The position numbers were made by a program, and so were the translations under genes. Of a stretch of 64,000 nucleotides of DNA, positions 42,591 to 51,650 are shown piece after piece. Source of the stretch: Pseudomonas sp. PA27(2017) (GTDB lineage: Bacteria > Pseudomonadota > Gammaproteobacteria > Pseudomonadales > Pseudomonadaceae); assembly GCF_001945445.1 (NCBI RefSeq), contig NZ_MSXW01000061.1, forward strand, positions 565,346 through 629,345, read 5' to 3'. Positions within the stretch are counted from its first letter, which is position 1, and the number at the start of each line of letters is the position of its first letter. The notes under the pieces are model-generated. The model was not told the DNA's origin and searched no databases. It was given only the letters and a program-made list of their open reading frames with translations.

Positions 42591-43817
42591 TTATTCGCTC
42601 TGCAGGGCCTCGCGCTGCTTGCGTACCTCGTCGGTACTGATCGGCGTGGCGGCGTTGCCCCAGCTGTTGCGGATGTAGGTCAGCACATCGGCGACGTTCT
42701 CGTCCGACAGGTTCCAGGCGAAGGCCGGCATCGCCGGGCCGGTGGGCGCTGCTTCGGTGCTCACGGCGCGGTTACCGGCCAGCACCACGCGAATCATCGA
42801 GGCGGCATTCTGAGCGTTGACCAGCGGTGCGTTGGCCAGTTTCGGGAACAGCGTGGCGATGCCTTCGCCGTTCGGCGTGTGGCAGCCCGAACAGCGGTCG
42901 GCGTAGATCGCGCTGCCGGCTTTCATCACAGCGTCAGTGGCGGCCAGCGGCTCGGGCTTGTCGTGCTCGTGGTCGAGATCCTTGAGGTACACGGCCACGG
43001 CCATCAGGTCATCGTCACGCCAGTGCTGGGTGGAGTGCTCGACCGCTTCGGCCATCGGCCCGGAGGCGATGTCGTAGCGGTTGGCACCGGTCTTCAGGTA
43101 CTGGACGATGTCCGCCTCGCTCCAGTCGCCCAGTCCGATATGCGCGGCACCGGTGATGTTGGGCGCCATCCAGCCCTGCAGGTTGCCGCCTTGCAGGAAC
43201 TCGGCGTTCTTGTCGCCGCCGATCAGGTTTTTCGGCGTGTGGCAGCTGCCGCAGTGGCCCAGGCCCTGCACCAGGTAGGCGCCGCGGTTCCACTCGGCGC
43301 TCTTGTCGGCTTGGGGTTTGAACTCGCCTTGTTCAAAGTTCATCCAGTTCCACACCTTCATGTTCATTCGCACGCTGAAGGGGAAGGGCAACTGGTTGGT
43401 TTCCACCTCGTTGTGCACCGGCTCGATGGTGCGCAGGTAGGCCCACAGGGCCTGGTTATCTTCGCGAGTGACCTTGGTGTACGCCGCATAGGGCATGGCC
43501 GGGTAGAGCTGCTTGCCGTCGCGGCGGTGTCCGCGGGCCATGCTGGCTTCGAACTCCTCGAAGTTCCAGCGGCCGATACCGGTTTGCTGATCCGGGGTGA
43601 TGTTGGCGCCCAGCAGCTTGCCGAACGGCGTGTCGATGGCCACGCCACCGGAGAACAGCGGTTTGCCGGGAATGGTGTGGCAGGCGGTGCAATCGCCAAG
43701 GGTGGCGATGTAGCGGCCTTTCTGTACCAGCTCGTAGGCGTCCTGGCCGCCGACCGCATGGGCCCCGGCGCTGGCAGTGGCCAGCAGGGCGAAGCTGACG
43801 CTGAGGAGAGTCTTCAT
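42591..43817 (-). CDS. Triheme cytochrome c subunit of membrane sugar/alcohol dehydrogenase
   Basis: A 408-residue exported protein with signal peptide MKTLLSVSFALLATASAGAHA and three c-type heme sites: CTACH (43-47), CGSCH (188-192) and CSGCH (308-312), each with a distal Met region. This is the cytochrome subunit of gluconate-2-dehydrogenase-type complexes, which passes electrons from the FAD subunit to ubiquinone. Its ATG overlaps the stop of the GMC gene (ATGA), so the three subunit genes are coupled. ATG 43817 begins the signal peptide. Confidence 0.92.
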   Translation of the reverse strand: MKTLLSVSFALLATASAGAHAVGGQDAYELVQKGRYIATLGDCTACHTIPGKPLFSGGVAIDTPFGKLLGANITPDQQTGIGRWNFEEFEASMARGHRRDGKQLYPAMPYAAYTKVTREDNQALWAYLRTIEPVHNEVETNQLPFPFSVRMNMKVWNWMNFEQGEFKPQADKSAEWNRGAYLVQGLGHCGSCHTPKNLIGGDKNAEFLQGGNLQGWMAPNITGAAHIGLGDWSEADIVQYLKTGANRYDIASGPMAEAVEHSTQHWRDDDLMAVAVYLKDLDHEHDKPEPLAATDAVMKAGSAIYADRCSGCHTPNGEGIATLFPKLANAPLVNAQNAASMIRVVLAGNRAVSTEAAPTGPAMPAFAWNLSDENVADVLTYIRNSWGNAATPISTDEVRKQREALQSE

Positions 43818-45577
43818 ACGTTGATCATCTCCCCGGGGCGCTTGAGGTACTGAGTGCGGATCGCGTGGGCGGCCTTGAAGGCCAGCGCGCCGACGGTGCC
43901 GGTGGGGTTGTAGCCAGGGTTCTGCGGGAAGGCCGAAGCGCCAACCACGAACAGGTTGGGCACGCCCCACACCTGCAGGTGCTTGTTCACCGAACTGGTC
44001 GCCGGGTCAGCACCCATCACGAAGCCGCCGACCACATGGGACGACTGATAGGAAGTGTTCGACCACGGCCCTTTGCGCGGGCTGGCGAACATCATCTTGG
44101 GGTTCAGCGCCTTGGCGATCTCGGCGGTCTTGTCGGTCACGTACTGGGCCATGCGCAGGTCGTTCTCGGTGAAGTCGAAGGTGATGCGCAGCAGAGGCCG
44201 GCCGTGGGGATCCTTGTAGGTCGGGTCGAGCGACAGGTAGTTGGTACGCGCGCTGTAGTTGCTCGCCTCGCAACCGATGGACATGCTCGCGGCGTAATAC
44301 TGCGCCGTGGCCTTCTTCCATTCCTTGCCCCATTTGGGCGTGCCGGGTGGCACCGGGCGCGAGTTGATCGGCGCAGCGCCGATGGGCGTCACCCGGGTGC
44401 TGCCGCCGCCGACGAAGCCCAGGCCGGAATGGTCGAAGTTGTCGTTGTTGAATTCGTCGATGCCCATGCCGATGGCGCCGCCACCGATGAAGGGGTTGAA
44501 GTTCTTGTCATCGAAGAACAGCTGCACATTGTTGGCCGTCTGGTAGGCGTAGTTGCGGCCGGTGGTGCCGGTATTGCTGATCGGGTCGTACGGCTCACCG
44601 ATGCCGGAGAGCAGCATCAGGCGCACGTTCTCGAAGGTGAAGGCGGCCACCACGACGATGTCGGCGGGCTGCTCCCACTTCTCGCCGTTGGCGTCGACGT
44701 AGATGATGCCGGTGGCGCGCTTGCCGGTGCTGTCCTTGGTCACTTCCAGCACTTCGCAATGGGTGTTGGCGGTGAAGTTGGGCATGCGCACCAGCGCCGG
44801 CAGCACGTTGACGATGGCGCTGGCCTTGGAATAGTTGGCGCAGCCGTAGTTGGTGCAGAAGCCGCAGAAGGTGCACGGCCCCATGGTCACGCCGTATTGG
44901 TTTGTATAGCCCTGGGAGGCCAGTGCAGAGGGGACCGGGAACGGTTTGTAGCCCATGTTGCGCGCCGCTTCGGCGAACAGCGTGGGGGCGTAGGTCTGCT
45001 TGGTCGGCGGATTGGGGTATTCCCGCGAGCGAGCGCCCTCGAACGGGTTGCCGCCCTCGATGATTTTCCCGCCGATATTGCCGGCCTTGCCGGAGATGCC
45101 CGCTACGCGGTCGAATGCGTCGTAGTGCGGCTCCATCTCTTCCCAGGTCGTGCCCCAGTCCTGCAGGGTCAGGCCTTCGATGGCCTGGCTGCCGTAACGC
45201 TCGGTGAGGTGGCTCTTGAGGCGGAATTCCTCGGGCTGAAAGCGAAAGGTGATGCCGGCCCAGTGGTTGCCGGCGCCGCCGGTGCCGTTACCGGGGTGGA
45301 ACGAGCCCCAGGTGCGCATCGGCAACGCGGTTTCGCTGGGCTTGTTGCGCAGCGTGCAGGTGTTCTGCCGGGTGCGCAGCATCAGCTCCTGGCGTGATAC
45401 GTAGCGCAGCTCGTCGGCCACCGAAGCGATATTGAAGTCGCTCGCCGTGTCGCGCCAGGCGCCACGCTCGAAGCCCACTACGCGCAGGCCTTCGTCGGCC
45501 AGTTCCTTGGCGATGATCGAACCGGCCCAGCCGAGCCCCACCACCACGACGTCGGTTGCAGGAAGTTTCTTGGCCAT
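43814..45577 (-). CDS. GMC-family FAD subunit of gluconate-2-dehydrogenase-like complex
   Basis: A 587-residue GMC oxidoreductase: FAD-binding VVVVGLGWAGSIIAKELADEG at the N-terminus, GNGTGGAGNHWAG, and a C-terminal GMC domain (SSHVVGGFVMGADPATS, GYNPTGTVGALAF). The cysteine cluster C235-x2-C-x2-C-x4-C (CTFCGFCTNYGC) fits the [3Fe-4S] site of membrane-bound FAD dehydrogenases for glucose, gluconate or fructose. ATG 45577 has AAGGA 8 nt upstream; ATG 45586 is a close alternative. The substrate (gluconate, 2-ketogluconate, sorbitol or another polyol) cannot be read from the sequence. Confidence 0.9.
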   Translation of the reverse strand: MAKKLPATDVVVVGLGWAGSIIAKELADEGLRVVGFERGAWRDTASDFNIASVADELRYVSRQELMLRTRQNTCTLRNKPSETALPMRTWGSFHPGNGTGGAGNHWAGITFRFQPEEFRLKSHLTERYGSQAIEGLTLQDWGTTWEEMEPHYDAFDRVAGISGKAGNIGGKIIEGGNPFEGARSREYPNPPTKQTYAPTLFAEAARNMGYKPFPVPSALASQGYTNQYGVTMGPCTFCGFCTNYGCANYSKASAIVNVLPALVRMPNFTANTHCEVLEVTKDSTGKRATGIIYVDANGEKWEQPADIVVVAAFTFENVRLMLLSGIGEPYDPISNTGTTGRNYAYQTANNVQLFFDDKNFNPFIGGGAIGMGIDEFNNDNFDHSGLGFVGGGSTRVTPIGAAPINSRPVPPGTPKWGKEWKKATAQYYAASMSIGCEASNYSARTNYLSLDPTYKDPHGRPLLRITFDFTENDLRMAQYVTDKTAEIAKALNPKMMFASPRKGPWSNTSYQSSHVVGGFVMGADPATSSVNKHLQVWGVPNLFVVGASAFPQNPGYNPTGTVGALAFKAAHAIRTQYLKRPGEMINV

Positions 45578-45582
45578 GCCGC

Positions 45583-46323
45583 TCATCCTTTGCGATTCCA
45601 CGCGGAGCTGCCGATGATCGACAGCGGTACCAGATCCAGCTTTTCGTTGTGCCGGTCGATGTAGGGGCGGTAGTCGTAACGCGCACCGGGAAAGCCGAGC
45701 ATCTTCCAGCTCACCATGTCGCGGTTGCCGCCGTAGATCGGGTCGGCGAAGAAGCCCTCCATGGTGTTCTGCAGCACCTGGGTGAAGAACACCTTGGATT
45801 CGATGTTCTCGAAGACGATCTCGCCCGACTCCAGGCCTGTGAGCACCTTGTCGCGCTGCTCACCGCCCAGTTCGCTGAAGCGTTTGCCGAACGCCTGCTG
45901 GCAGTGTTTGCCGAGCTGCTCCAGGCCCAGGCGATAGCGCTCACGGGGTAGCTGCTCGGAGCCCGGTTCGATGTCGGGCACGAAGGGGCCCTGCTGGTAG
46001 AGGCGTTCATAGGTGCCGTAGTGGCCGGCCAGCTGGCGGTCGATGAACGCCGCGCAACCGGCGTCCTTGCCGCTGGGCGACAGCTCGTCCGCCGGGATCA
46101 GTTGTTCGACGATGGCCTCGACTTCGCGGGCCTCCTCGACGGTCAGGAACTGCCAGCCCTTGGCGTCGTAATGCAGCGGGCCGTTATGATCGAACGGCAG
46201 CCACTGCGGCACGCCGCTGATGGTGGCGGCCTGGGCGCTGGCGGCGACGCCGGCTGCCACGGTGGTGGCCGAGGCCTTGAGCAGCGAGCGGCGGCTCAAA
46301 CCCCGCGGGGCTTCTTTGGACAT
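45583..46323 (-). CDS. Gluconate 2-dehydrogenase subunit 3 family, Tat-exported
   Basis: A 246-residue small subunit with a twin-arginine signal (SRRSLLKASATTVAAGVAASAQA). The mature part has the subunit 3 pattern (FLTVEEAREVEAIVEQLIPADELSPSGKDAGCAAFIDRQLAG, FFTQVLQNTMEGFFADPIYGGNRDMVSWKMLGFPG). It is thought to chaperone and carry the cofactor-loaded FAD subunit through the Tat system. ATG 46323 was chosen over one eight codons upstream. It is the first gene of the operon. Confidence 0.92.
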   Translation of the reverse strand: MSKEAPRGLSRRSLLKASATTVAAGVAASAQAATISGVPQWLPFDHNGPLHYDAKGWQFLTVEEAREVEAIVEQLIPADELSPSGKDAGCAAFIDRQLAGHYGTYERLYQQGPFVPDIEPGSEQLPRERYRLGLEQLGKHCQQAFGKRFSELGGEQRDKVLTGLESGEIVFENIESKVFFTQVLQNTMEGFFADPIYGGNRDMVSWKMLGFPGARYDYRPYIDRHNEKLDLVPLSIIGSSAWNRKG

Positions 46324-46791
46324 GGGAACTCCTCGAGCGCCGGGCATCCACTGCCCGGCTCAGGCTGTCTGGTACGGAACCACCCGAGGGCGGCATGCGG
46401 ATGCACGGGCATCCACGACGGGCGTCGAGGTGTTCTGGCCGGTTACGAATAATGGTTTTGCGGCCCTGCGACGCGGCGTCGGAAGCGGCTCCCAGGTGCT
46501 CGAAATGTTTTCTGCAATGCATTGCAACAAACTATTGGACGGCGCCAGGGAACTTCTTCGAAAAGTCCGACAGCGAAGCGGCGCGCGGCGTTCAGAGATT
46601 TTTGGCCAGGTGGTCAGAAAGTTTCCTGATCGTCGGCGCCCAGTTCGTACAGGGCAGGGTATTTGGGAATGTTTCTGCCTTCGCATCCAGGGGCGATGCG
46701 ACTCGCTTCGCGCTATCGTTATCCACTCTCGCGCCTTTCAAGTTTCCTCTGGCCAAGCCGATGAAACGGTACCCATCCTGGAGTTCTTGCC
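46324..46791. promoter_or_regulatory. Divergent spacer, dehydrogenase operon / BdlA-like gene
   Basis: A 468-bp spacer with no supportable gene. It must hold promoters for both sides. The only clear element is the 14-bp perfect palindrome TGCAATGCATTGCA at 46513-46526, a possible operator for a LacI/GntR-type regulator. Nothing else is evident. Confidence 0.4.
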
Positions 46792-48108
46792 GTGTTCAAC
46801 TCTCACCTCAAACAGATCAACAAGCAGCTGGAAGCGCGCTTGGCCATGCAGGAGGAGGTAAGGGAGAACCTCGACAAGGAAATGATCATCATCCAGCTCG
46901 GCAGCGATGGCCGCATCGAGCGGGTCAACGAGCTGTTTCACACCGAGCTCGGCTATCGGCCCGGCGATGTCGAGGGCCAGGCCCTGACCCAGCTGTCGCC
47001 GCCGGAGCTGACCCGCGACCCGCATCAGTCCCGCGCGCTGTCGGCGATCAAGGAACGCCGGCATTTCAGCGGTGCGCTGCGTCTGCTCGGCAAGGATGGG
47101 CGCCACGTGTGGCTGCGTTCGGTGGTGGTGCCGATGAGCGACGTGCAGACCGGCAAGCAGCAACTGGTGATTCACTCCAGCAACCTGACGCGCACCATCG
47201 AGGCCTCCCTGGAAAACGAAAGCCTGGTCAAGGCGCTGCTGCGCTCGACGGCGGTGATCGAGTTCAACCTCGACGGTACGGTGATTACCGCCAACGACCT
47301 GTTCTTGCGCGGCATGGGCTATAACCTGGCGCAGGTGGTCGGCAAGCACCACCGCATGTTCTTCACCAGCGAGGAGAGCGCGTCGGAGGCCTACCGCCAG
47401 TTCTGGGAGCGGCTGCGCCGTGGCGAATTCGTGGTCGACCGTTTCCAGCGCATCGACAGCGCCGGTCGCGACGTCTGGCTGGAGGCGTCCTACAACCCTA
47501 TCGTCGATCTGCACGGCAAGCTCTACAAAGTGGTCAAGTTCGCCACCGTGATCACCGAGCAGGTGCACCTCGAGCAAGCCGTCGCCAAGGCCGCCAACCT
47601 CGCCTACAGCACCTCGCTGCAAACCGATGCCAGTGCCAGCAAGGGGCGTGAGGTGATTCGCGATACCGTCGAGGTACTGCATCGCTTGGCCAGCGCGATG
47701 GAAAGCGCCACCCAGAGCATTCAGGCGCTGGATGAGCAGGGCAAGGCGGTCGAGACCATCGTCGCGGCGATCAGCGGGATCGCCGACCAGACCAACCTGC
47801 TGGCCCTCAACGCCGCCATCGAAGCCGCCCGTGCCGGCGAGCAGGGCCGTGGCTTCGCCGTGGTGGCCGATGAGGTGCGCCAGCTCGCCTCGCGCACTTC
47901 CAAGGCTACTCAGGAGATCGTCGCCGTGGTGCAACAGAACCAGGCGCTGGCTTCCGGCGCGGTCGACGTGATCACCCGTAGCCGCGAGCTGGCCGACGAG
48001 GCGCTCACCCTGGCCAACGACTCCGATGCGGTGATCCAGAACATCCAGAACGATGCCGAGTGCGTGGTCGCGGCGGTGAGCCAGTTCTCCAACCAGGTGG
48101 CCACCTGA
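46792..48108 (+). CDS. BdlA-like soluble chemoreceptor (PAS-PAS-MCP)
   Basis: A 438-residue protein without membrane spans. Two PAS domains (about 28-145 and 150-265; MFFTSEESASEAYRQFWERL and the GRHVWLRSVVVP/GRDVWLEASYNPI PAC motifs) are followed by a short MCP signalling helix with the hairpin tip DQTNLLALNAAIEAARAGEQGRGFAVVADEVRQLA (about 325-360). The layout is that of BdlA, which controls biofilm dispersal in P. aeruginosa, but other soluble PAS chemoreceptors share it. The start is GTG 46792 with GGAG 8 nt upstream. Confidence 0.85.
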   Translation: MFNSHLKQINKQLEARLAMQEEVRENLDKEMIIIQLGSDGRIERVNELFHTELGYRPGDVEGQALTQLSPPELTRDPHQSRALSAIKERRHFSGALRLLGKDGRHVWLRSVVVPMSDVQTGKQQLVIHSSNLTRTIEASLENESLVKALLRSTAVIEFNLDGTVITANDLFLRGMGYNLAQVVGKHHRMFFTSEESASEAYRQFWERLRRGEFVVDRFQRIDSAGRDVWLEASYNPIVDLHGKLYKVVKFATVITEQVHLEQAVAKAANLAYSTSLQTDASASKGREVIRDTVEVLHRLASAMESATQSIQALDEQGKAVETIVAAISGIADQTNLLALNAAIEAARAGEQGRGFAVVADEVRQLASRTSKATQEIVAVVQQNQALASGAVDVITRSRELADEALTLANDSDAVIQNIQNDAECVVAAVSQFSNQVAT

Positions 48109-48140
48109 CCTGACGAGTAGCCATTGGCCGCTCGTCAGGT
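48108..48140. terminator. Hairpin between BdlA-like and DUF1654 genes
   Basis: ACCTGACGAG (48108-48117) and CTCGTCAGGT (48131-48140) form a perfect 10-bp stem starting at the last base of the upstream stop codon. It serves both convergent genes; the T tract is weak. Confidence 0.65.
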
Positions 48141-48145
48141 TGCAC

Positions 48146-48382
48146 TCAATCCTCGGCCGGTACCGTCCAGAACAGCTGCACGCCATCGTCGCGCCAGGCG
48201 ATGGTGACGTTGTCGTTCTCGGCTATCTCGTCGAGGATGCGCGACCAGTCTTCAGGGCTGTCGCCCTCGGCGCGCAGCAGCACCGCCGAGCGGGAGCGCT
48301 GGGCGGCGGGGGCGTTGATGGCGCGGGAAACCCGTGCGCCCAGCTGTTCGTAGGAGGTGGCGGGGCTGGCATCTTGAGTCAT
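48146..48382 (-). CDS. DUF1654 protein under LexA-type control
   Basis: A 78-residue protein with the Pseudomonas-specific DUF1654 pattern: SYEQLGARVSRAINAPAAQRSRSAVLLR, EDWSRILDEIAENDNVTIAWRDDGVQLFWTVP. The function is unknown. A near-consensus LexA box (CTGTATGTGTATACAG, 48401-48416) lies 19-34 bp before ATG 48382 and should cover the promoter, so the gene is probably induced by DNA damage. The longer open frame upstream is a shadow of the kinase gene. Confidence 0.8.
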   Translation of the reverse strand: MTQDASPATSYEQLGARVSRAINAPAAQRSRSAVLLRAEGDSPEDWSRILDEIAENDNVTIAWRDDGVQLFWTVPAED

Positions 48383-48400
48383 GAGCGGATTCTCGGATTG

Positions 48401-48416
48401 CTGTATGTGTATACAG
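48401..48416 (-). promoter_or_regulatory. LexA (SOS) box
   Basis: CTGTATGTGTATACAG has the CTG-N10-CAG frame and, read on the gene strand as CTGTATACACATACAG, differs at two positions from the alternating TA consensus CTGTATATATATACAG. It lies between the kinase stop (48439) and the DUF1654 start. Confidence 0.78.
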
Positions 48417-48438
48417 TAATCCGGCCAGTGGCCAGCTG

Positions 48439-49683
48439 TCACTCCCCGTTCGAGGTTCCGTCGCTGCCGGTGATCGCCAGCGAATGCTCCGTGCCATAAC
48501 AAGGAAAATACAGGCTGACGCTGGTGCCTTCGCCCACCCGACTGGTGATCGTCAGCTGGCCGTTCATGTCGGTGACGAAGCCCTTGACCATGGTCAGGCC
48601 CAGACCAGTGCTCTTGTCCACTGCCCGGGTGGTATAGAAGGGCGCGAAGATGTGCTCCAGCGCTTCCGGCGCGATGCCGGTGCCGGTATCCGTGATGCAG
48701 ACCGCCACGTAACGACCGGGCTTGAAGTTGGCGTTGTGGTGGGGGAAGTTGCTGCGATCCAGATGGGTATTGAAGGTGCTGAGGGTCAGTTGGCCACCCT
48801 GGGCCATGGCGTCCCGGGCATTGGCCACCAGGTTGATGATGGCGCTTTCCAGATGCTGCTTGTTGGCCCTGAGGAAGCTGCTGTCGGTGGCCAGGTTGAG
48901 CTGGCAGTCGATCGTCTGGCCGGCCTCGTTGCTGATCAGCGTGCTCATGCCCAGCAGCAACTGGTTGGGGTCGATGCGCTCCAGTGCCCGCGGGCGAGTG
49001 CGCGCGAACAGCAGCAGGCCCTCGGCCAGCTGGGTGACCTGATCGGTCGCCTCGCGGCACAGCGCGTAGCGCGCCTGCAACTGCTCCGAGCCGGCGTCCA
49101 TGATCTCCTTTTCCATCAGCGACAGGCTCATCGACAGGCTGGTCAACTGGTTGGTGAACTCATGGACGACGCCACCGCCGACCTTGCCGATCTGCTCCAT
49201 CTTCTGTGCCTGGATCAGGGCATTCTGCAGGCTGTTCTGTGCCTGCTCCTGGGCGGCGTGCTGGCGCAGATCCTGGATGCTGTTCATGAAGCCGATCATG
49301 GCGCCATTTTTACCGAACAGCGGCACGATATTGGCGAGAATCGGCACCTGGCTGCCGTCACGCCGCTCGACGATCATGCGCAGGTTGGTGATCGGCTTCT
49401 TGCTGAGCAGCACCGCCGCCAGCGGTGACTGCTCCAGCGGCATATGCGCGCCATTCTCGCTACGCAGGCGATAGGCGCCGGTGTACTTGATCGGCTCCTT
49501 GCCCAGCTCCGGCGCCTCCCCCCAGATTTCCGCCGCCTTGGGGTTGTAAGTGGTCAAGTGCCCCACAGCGTTGCACAAGTACACACCCACCGGAAGAAAC
49601 TCGATGAGCTCATGGCCGATCTTGCGCACCAGAGGTGCGTCTTCAGGCAGCCGCAAACCGGCGCTGGGCGGGATGTCTGCCAT
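48439..49683 (-). CDS. PAS sensor histidine kinase
   Basis: A 414-residue soluble kinase. A PAS domain at about 20-145 (IEFLPVGVYLCNAVGHLTTYNPKAAEIWG; PLFGKNGAMIGFMNSIQDL) precedes an H box with H174 in GGGVVHEFTNQLTSL and a HATPase (NLVANARDAM, ITDTGTGIAPEALEHIF, STGLGLTMVKGF). The H box has Glu-Phe-Thr after the histidine instead of the usual Glu/Asp-Leu/Phe-Arg/Asn, so it belongs to a less common HisKA subtype. ATG 49683 was chosen because the PAS follows and upstream sequence is low-complexity. No response regulator gene is adjacent. Confidence 0.87.
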   Translation of the reverse strand: MADIPPSAGLRLPEDAPLVRKIGHELIEFLPVGVYLCNAVGHLTTYNPKAAEIWGEAPELGKEPIKYTGAYRLRSENGAHMPLEQSPLAAVLLSKKPITNLRMIVERRDGSQVPILANIVPLFGKNGAMIGFMNSIQDLRQHAAQEQAQNSLQNALIQAQKMEQIGKVGGGVVHEFTNQLTSLSMSLSLMEKEIMDAGSEQLQARYALCREATDQVTQLAEGLLLFARTRPRALERIDPNQLLLGMSTLISNEAGQTIDCQLNLATDSSFLRANKQHLESAIINLVANARDAMAQGGQLTLSTFNTHLDRSNFPHHNANFKPGRYVAVCITDTGTGIAPEALEHIFAPFYTTRAVDKSTGLGLTMVKGFVTDMNGQLTITSRVGEGTSVSLYFPCYGTEHSLAITGSDGTSNGE

Positions 49684-49941
49684 GGTGGCTCCGTTTGGTG
49701 GTAGGCGTAGATTAGTCGCTTCACGGGGCGGGCGCGACAGCAGGCGTGGGGCGTGAGGATAAATGGCAAGACGGCCGTCAGACACGAGTTTCGCTCGCTG
49801 CGCGAGCGCTATATTGCCAGGAGCTGCCTGCATCAGCAGCATGCGGCGACGCGAGTGTGCCGAGTGCCGAGGTCAGTCTCCGTCGCGAAGAGGCTCGCTT
49901 GTCACGCAGGCCTAGAACGACGAGGCGTGGGCACCATGCTT

Positions 49942-50397
49942 TCAGATTGGAAGTTGGTTCGTTTGCTTGATGGTTCTCAACGGGATCTCCGTCACCACAT
50001 TGCCCAGACCCTCGATCTTGGTGAGCGTCTCCATCTGAAAGCGCTGATAATCCTCCAGATCCCTGGCGATCACCCGCAAGAGATAGTCATAGGTTCCGGC
50101 CATGAGATGGCATTCGAGAACCTCGGGTGCCTGCTGCATCGCGTTGGCAAATCGCTCCAGTGACGCTTTGTCGTGCCGCGTCAGGGTGATGCGCACGAAT
50201 GTCGAGAACCTTAGGTCGACGGCGCAGGGCTTTACCTGGGCGATGTAGCCGGTAATCACTCCCTGCTTCTCCAGCAGATTTACCCGTCTGGAGCAGGGTG
50301 TGGCAGACAGCCCGACGTGTTCGGCGAGCTGTGCGTTGGTCTGCGTCGAGTCGCGCTGCAGGGCGCGGAGGATTCGTTTATCTATAGAGTCGATCAT
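49942..50397 (-). CDS. Lrp/AsnC-family regulator
   Basis: A 151-residue regulator: winged HTH at about 3-60 (IDKRILRALQRDSTQTNAQLAEHVGLSATPCSRRVNLLE) and a RAM/AsnC ligand domain at about 65-145 (VLECHLMAGTYDYLLRVIARDLEDYQRF). It is divergent from a LysE/RhtB exporter, the usual arrangement for amino-acid-responsive export control, so the exporter is its probable target. Confidence 0.92.
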   Translation of the reverse strand: MIDSIDKRILRALQRDSTQTNAQLAEHVGLSATPCSRRVNLLEKQGVITGYIAQVKPCAVDLRFSTFVRITLTRHDKASLERFANAMQQAPEVLECHLMAGTYDYLLRVIARDLEDYQRFQMETLTKIEGLGNVVTEIPLRTIKQTNQLPI

Positions 50398-50567
50398 CTG
50401 GAGTCAGAAAAACCCTTATTCATTGGATAGGTAGTTATAACCGCCAATTGGCATCGTGGCTCTACCTTTTTTTGCATCCAATCTCCATCCCGTGGCTGTC
50501 ACAATTTGTGTGTGGGTCATGGCGTGTCATCCAGCGCCTCCCCGATTTCTACGTATTGGAGACGTTC
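50398..50567. promoter_or_regulatory. Divergent promoter, lrp-type / lysE-type
   Basis: The 170-bp spacer has an AT-rich centre and the 10-bp palindrome GCCAATTGGC at 50443-50452, about 45 bp from the Lrp start. It is a candidate site for the adjacent regulator. GGAG lies 6 nt before the exporter start. Confidence 0.4.
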
Positions 50568-51194
50568 ATGCACGAGCTCTTATGGCTTCCCTTCATCGCC
50601 ACTTCCCTTTTGGTCATCCTCACACCTGGCCAGGACATGGTGCTAGTTCTATCGCGGGCCCTATCCTCCGGGACGCGATCGGGCGTGACGACGGCAGCAG
50701 GAGTCAGCGTTGGTCTGCTGCTGCATACGGTGCTGGCGACGCTTGGCGTGGGAGCATTGCTTCAGGCATCGGGCTGGTTGTTCACTGTGCTCAAGTTGCT
50801 CGGTGCGCTTTACCTGCTGTATCTGGGCGCAATGCTGCTTCGTTCATCTGGCGAGCTGCCCATAGCGGCCGGGCAGGATGCGCCGGTTTCCACGATCCGC
50901 TTATTCACCCAGGGCGCTCTGTCCAATATTTCCAACCCGAAGGTGCTGCTGTTCTACCTGGCCTTCCTGCCGCAGTTCGTGCCTGCCCATGTCGCGCATC
51001 CAATGCTCTCGCTGTTCATTCTGGGCAGCACATTTGCTGGGCTGACCTTTCTGGTCAAAGGCCCGGTCGCGTTATTCGCGGGGCTGCTCACCACCGCTGT
51101 GCGCCGTAATCCACGGATCCTGACGCGCATCCACCGGGTAAGCGGCGCCATTCTAGTGATTCTGGGCATCAAGCTGGCTTTGGAGCAGCGATAA
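50568..51194 (+). CDS. LysE/RhtB-family amino-acid exporter
   Basis: A 208-residue inner-membrane protein with about six spans and the family signature LLVILTPGQDMVLVLSRALSSGTRSGVTTAAGVSVG, then FTQGALSNISNPKVLLFYLAFLPQFV. It exports amino acids or derivatives such as threonine or homoserine lactone; the substrate cannot be told. ATG 50568 has GGAG with good spacing; the longer frame lacks one. Confidence 0.9.
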   Translation: MHELLWLPFIATSLLVILTPGQDMVLVLSRALSSGTRSGVTTAAGVSVGLLLHTVLATLGVGALLQASGWLFTVLKLLGALYLLYLGAMLLRSSGELPIAAGQDAPVSTIRLFTQGALSNISNPKVLLFYLAFLPQFVPAHVAHPMLSLFILGSTFAGLTFLVKGPVALFAGLLTTAVRRNPRILTRIHRVSGAILVILGIKLALEQR

Positions 51195-51493
51195 GCATTT
51201 TTGGAAATGCAGGCAAGAGGCAGGGCGACTGGCCAGTGGCGTCCATCTGCCATATCGCCATGGCAGGTGGCGCTTCGCAAGACACGCGGGTGGTCATGTG
51301 GCGAGTCAGGTATCAGGCAGAAAAACCAAAACCTGAACCGCTGCAGGCTTTGTTCGGTGGGATGCAGCAGACATTGGCCGACAGCCGCGTAGTGGTGCGG
51401 GCCATCAGGATACGCCTCACTATCGAGTGGTATCCCGCACCTATCCTTTCGAGCGCTGGCTGCCAGCGGAAACCGACGCAACGGCAAAACCAA
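51195..51493. other. Spacer between lysE-type gene and tRNA-Thr terminator
   Basis: About 300 bp with no supportable gene. Short frames on both strands lack ribosome sites and family resemblance. No attachment-site duplication of the tRNA 3' end was seen here. Confidence 0.5.
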
Positions 51494-51516
51494 AAAACCC
51501 GCCAGAGGGCGGGTTT
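51494..51516 (-). terminator. Terminator of tRNA-Thr
   Basis: AAACCCGCC (+ strand) pairs with GGCGGGTTT around loop AGA/GAG; read on the reverse strand the hairpin ends in a run of T residues. It lies 45-67 bp beyond the 3' end of the tRNA and stops that transcript. Confidence 0.85.
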
Positions 51517-51560
51517 TCAAGGGTTTCAGCGATGTTGATGGACTTCGCTGGAACTTCAAA

Positions 51561-51636
<76 letters not shown>

Positions 51637-51650
51637 TTTTGAGGGCCGCC

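Noticed and set aside
51195..51560. Integration site or integrase remnant beside tRNA-Thr
   Set aside because: No duplicated tRNA 3' end and no integrase-like protein was seen within the window.
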